Positions 61,963 to 64,000 of a DNA stretch of 64,000 nt are shown in pieces. The DNA lies in the NCBI GenBank assembly GCA_006218025.1, contig VBWA01000015.1:1-64000 (forward strand). The letters run 5' to 3'. Under the pieces are notes generated by a model that was not told where the DNA came from, made no database searches, and saw nothing but the letters and a program-made list of their open reading frames with translations. The stretch comes from Rhodocyclaceae bacterium. GTDB lineage: Bacteria; Pseudomonadota; Gammaproteobacteria; Burkholderiales; Rhodocyclaceae. Position 1 is the first letter of the stretch. Every line of letters starts with the position of its first letter. Made by a program: the position numbers and the translations under genes.

Positions 61963-62294
61963 TTTGCGCCGCCCTCTTCACTTGCCGCCGTTGCGTCAGC
62001 GCCGACTCTTGCAAGCCCCGCCGGTGGAGCGATCAGCGAACCGGTAGGAAAGTGCTCGAGCGCCAGCGGATGATCCTGGAATGCCGAATGAAGGTCCGCC
62101 TGCGACGGATGCCGGGTGTAGCGCGCTTCGGTGAACAGTGCGAGATCGGTCAGGCGCAATTGCGCGACGAGGCGCGCGCGTTCGACCTCGTCGGGCCCCG
62201 CCGCCGAACGCAAACGGGCGGCATCGACGAAGCACAGCGCGAAGGCACAGAATCCCGCAGCCAGCAGCAGGAAGGCACGATCGGCGGGGCGCAT
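61959..62294 (-). CDS. Small membrane-anchored protein of the copper operon
   Basis: The 111-residue protein has one N-terminal span (AFLLLAAGFCAFALCFVDAA) and a periplasmic part (VERARLVAQLRLTDLALFTE, TRHPSQADLHSAFQDHPLAL). The C-terminus (ARVGADATAASEEGGAK) is encoded by a copy of the dispersed repeat (61986-62010). Start and stop overlap the SCO and permease genes by 1 and 4 bases. Function unknown. Confidence 0.75.
   Translation of the reverse strand: MRPADRAFLLLAAGFCAFALCFVDAARLRSAAGPDEVERARLVAQLRLTDLALFTEARYTRHPSQADLHSAFQDHPLALEHFPTGSLIAPPAGLARVGADATAASEEGGAK
61986..62010 (-). repeat. Dispersed micro-repeat at the end of a small gene
   Basis: The minus strand reads AAGAGTCGGCGCTGACGC then AACGGCGGC, in the last codons of the small membrane protein gene, encoding RVGADATAA. 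Confidence 0.65.
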
Positions 62295-62878
62295 CACAGC
62301 AGTTTCCTCACGGTGGCCACCACCTTGTCGGTGGCGACCCCCAGCGGCAGCAGTTCCATGAGTTTGCCATCGGGACCGATGACGAAGGTTTGGGAACTGT
62401 GATCCACGGCATAGCCTCCGTCGGGACGCGTCGGCTGTCGCATGTAGCCGACGCCGAAGGATTTGGCGATCGCGGCGGTCTCCGCCGCGGTGCCCACCGC
62501 GCCGATCATCGCCGGATGGAAATAGGCGACGTATTCCTTGAGCTTCGCCGGTGTATCCCGCTCGGGATCGACCGAGATCATGATCATCCGGGTCTTCCCC
62601 CGTTCCGCCGGCGTCAGGGCATTGAGCGCCGCGGCGCCCGCCGCCATCGAAACCGGGCAGATGTCCGGGCAATTGATATAGCCGAAATAGATCAGCAACA
62701 CGTTGCCGCGCAAGGCCCGCGTATCGACCGGGCCGGCAGCGCTTTGCAGGACGAAATCGCCACCGTCCGGACGCGCGACCAGCACCCGCTCTCCGGTGCC
62801 GGAATCGGAACACGCAGTGAGAAGTGCAATGGCGATAGCTGCGGCAAGGCTGCGCAGCAAGTAGCTCGTAGAGTTCAT
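62294..62878 (-). CDS. SCO1/SenC-type lipoprotein
   Basis: The 194-residue lipoprotein (ALLTACSDS) has the copper motif INCPDICPVSM (CxxxC), the loop MISVDPERDTPAKLKEYV and His in YAVDHSSQTFVIG. It heads the overlapping copper/thiol operon that runs to copA. It is the third SCO protein of the window; the others accompany the eNOR-like and gNOR-like genes, so each may serve a different enzyme. ATG 62878 was chosen over 62887 because of its fit to the signal peptide. Confidence 0.92.
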   Translation of the reverse strand: MNSTSYLLRSLAAAIAIALLTACSDSGTGERVLVARPDGGDFVLQSAAGPVDTRALRGNVLLIYFGYINCPDICPVSMAAGAAALNALTPAERGKTRMIMISVDPERDTPAKLKEYVAYFHPAMIGAVGTAAETAAIAKSFGVGYMRQPTRPDGGYAVDHSSQTFVIGPDGKLMELLPLGVATDKVVATVRKLL

Positions 62879-62980
62879 TTCATTCACATTTCCGCAGCAT
62901 TTTAAGGCAGCGGACCCGACGCATCGGACGAGCGCCCACCGGCCTTGGCGGCCGGATCGGAAAGATGGATGTACGCCCGG

Positions 62981-63163
62981 CTAGACGCGGTTCGCGGCGC
63001 GCATCAAGGCGCCGCGCAGGGCGATCGTCAGGCTCGAACCGAGGCCGATGCGCTGGGCCACGGCCGGCAGAATGATCAGCGATGCCAGAGCGAAACCCGC
63101 GCCGAGCAGCAAGGACCCCATCTCGCCTTTGCCGGCCGCCGTATTCTGAGCGTTCTGTGTCAT
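62981..63163 (-). CDS. Small single-span membrane protein
   Basis: The 60-residue product (MTQNAQNTAAGKGEMGSLLL) has one hydrophobic helix and a basic C-terminus. GAGGGAG precedes the start. An FNR-type half-site pair (63268-63281) lies about 105 bases upstream. No family is recognised. It sits between nirJ and the SCO operon. Confidence 0.6.
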   Translation of the reverse strand: MTQNAQNTAAGKGEMGSLLLGAGFALASLIILPAVAQRIGLGSSLTIALRGALMRAANRV

Positions 63164-63267
63164 CGGGCATCTCCCTCAATTCGATTCGCGTATAAGGAAT
63201 CATAGAACGCTGCAACCGGGTCGCCATGCGACATAGTGTCGCAGTCGGGGCGGATTCTTCAGCCGAA

Positions 63268-63281
63268 TTGACCCAGGTCAA
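63268..63281 (-). promoter_or_regulatory. FNR/DNR-like site between nirJ and downstream genes
   Basis: TTGACCCAGGTCAA is a symmetric variant of the FNR consensus (TTGAC-N4-GTCAA). It overlaps the nirJ stop codon and is about 105 bases upstream of the 60-residue gene on the minus strand, a position that would suit a DNR/NNR-type NO-responsive regulator. Confidence 0.5.
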
Positions 63282-64000
63282 GCGACGCCGATCTCCTCGT
63301 CGCTGAGGTAGCAGCCGGGATCTTCCGACCAGGGATCGCCGGTCAGTTGCTGGGCGCGCACCCGCGTGTTGCCGCCGCAGATGTCGAAATGGGCACAGAC
63401 GCCGCAGCGACCGCTCACCCTGCGCGGATGCGCCTTGAGCCCGGCCATCAGCGGGTCGGAGGTGTCCATCCAGATATCGCCGAAGGAACGCTCGCGGACA
63501 TTGCCCAGAGTGTGATGCCACCACATCGTGTCGGGATGGACATTGCCCAGATTGTCGATGTTGGCGACGTTGATGCCGCTGGAATTGCCGCCCCACTGCG
63601 CCAGCTTCTGCCGGATGTGTTCGGCCTTTTCCGGGAAACGTTTCTGCAGCCAGTAGAGCAGATAGACGCCATCGGCATCGTTGTTGCCGGTGGTGAATTC
63701 CTTGACCAAGCCACGTTGTTGGTATTCCCAACAGGTGTCGAACAGCAGGTCCATCGCGTTGCGCGTCATCTGGTGCAGCGCATCGTCCTTGCGATTCTTG
63801 TTGCCGCGCCCGGCGTAGTTGAGGTGCGAGAAATAGAAGCGGTCGATGCCTTCGTCCTCGACCAGCCTGAGCAGGCCGGGCAGATCCTGAAAGTTGTCCT
63901 GCGTCATCGTGTAGCGCACACCGACCTTGAGCCCCGCCTCGCGGCAAAGGCGGATGCCCGCGAGCGAGAGATCGAAGGCGCCCTTCATGCGACGGAACTT
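63278..64000 (-). CDS. nirJ: Heme d1 biosynthesis radical SAM protein NirJ (partial)
   Basis: NirJ removes the propionate side chains of 12,18-didecarboxysiroheme during heme d1 synthesis. Only the C-terminal about 240 residues are in the window; the gene continues beyond base 64000. Visible are TMTQDNFQDLPGLLRLVEDE, FYFSHLNYAGRGNKNRKDDA, GNNDADGVYLLYWLQKRFPE, PDTMWWHHTLGNVRERSFGDIW in segments, and the auxiliary iron-sulfur Cys cluster (SGRCGVCAHFDICGGNTR, ending DPGCYLSDEE). With nirN at 43.7 kb it shows that the organism makes heme d1 for a cd1 nitrite reductase. Confidence 0.93.
   Translation of the reverse strand, partial: KFRRMKGAFDLSLAGIRLCREAGLKVGVRYTMTQDNFQDLPGLLRLVEDEGIDRFYFSHLNYAGRGNKNRKDDALHQMTRNAMDLLFDTCWEYQQRGLVKEFTTGNNDADGVYLLYWLQKRFPEKAEHIRQKLAQWGGNSSGINVANIDNLGNVHPDTMWWHHTLGNVRERSFGDIWMDTSDPLMAGLKAHPRRVSGRCGVCAHFDICGGNTRVRAQQLTGDPWSEDPGCYLSDEEIGVA

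Noticed and set aside
1-64000. CRISPR array or rRNA genes
   Set aside because: No regularly spaced direct repeats and no rRNA-like sequence were seen; the repeats found are dispersed or palindromic.

Overview
The window looks like chromosomal DNA from a high-GC denitrifying betaproteobacterium, probably of the Rhodocyclales/Sterolibacteriaceae type. I infer this from gene content, not from an alignment: dTDP-rhamnose genes with exosortase and EpsI, heme d1 maturation genes (nirN, nirJ), two NosL proteins, two non-canonical heme-copper enzymes and several copper chaperones. It is a mosaic of conserved respiratory operons and accessory DNA. It carries an unusual number of short dispersed repeats and several genes that have clean internal deletions.

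Layout. 1-5.9 kb: nucleotide-sugar genes (broken ugd, shortened galU, an hpt-like fragment, rfbB, rfbA, rfbC), an EpsI-type protein, and an exosortase of the IPTL-CTERM type (XrtH) with its membrane partner. 6.1-11.4 kb: a large Rhs/YD-repeat polymorphic toxin with an IPTL-CTERM-like segment embedded in its middle, then a likely immunity gene. 11.7-12.7 kb: a transposase. 12.8-17.3 kb: a hydrolase, a secreted subtilase with a C-terminal IPTL-CTERM, a truncated galE, and a 3' fragment of tRNA-Asp. 17.4-21.8 kb: catabolic genes (mmsA, GMC oxidoreductase, MBL hydrolase). The GMC gene is flanked by two inverted 128-bp repeat elements.

22.0-32.3 kb is a respiratory operon. It encodes a small membrane protein, a CuA subunit II, and a heme-copper subunit I that lacks the oxidase Tyr and carries a GHSSQQ motif (eNOR-like). 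It continues with CtaB, SCO, a cytochrome b-2[4Fe4S]-MvhD fusion, an unknown anchored protein and a cytochrome b-[2Fe2S]-flavin reductase fusion. A Crp-type regulator fused to two PilJ/NarX-like sensory repeats follows. FNR-type boxes precede the operon and the regulator. 34.2-36.3 kb: a second, gNOR-like heme-copper protein, divergent from another SCO gene. 36.4-38.8 kb: DUF1318 and long-form pyruvate kinase genes. 39.1-43.6 kb: a lower-GC accessory island with two divergent putative nucleases and an orphan HicA. 43.7-46.6 kb: nirN and two nosL-like genes with a perfect FNR box upstream. 46.9-52.5 kb: TonB receptor, PepSY protein, TonB, ExbB and ExbD. 53.2-62.9 kb, minus strand: a SafE-like protein, a TacA/TacT toxin-antitoxin pair and a long overlapping operon for copper and thiol handling (CopA-type ATPase, HMA protein, TlpA, MacB-like ABC transporter, SCO). 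The window ends inside nirJ.

The genes together suggest anaerobic NO and N2O respiration with dedicated copper-centre assembly, controlled by FNR/DNR-type regulation. The best candidates for undescribed biology are the electron-transfer fusions beside the CuA NO-reductase-like enzyme, the Rhs toxin that carries an internal exosortase signal, and a dispersed micro-repeat (core GTCGGCGCTGGCG) that occurs both between and inside genes.
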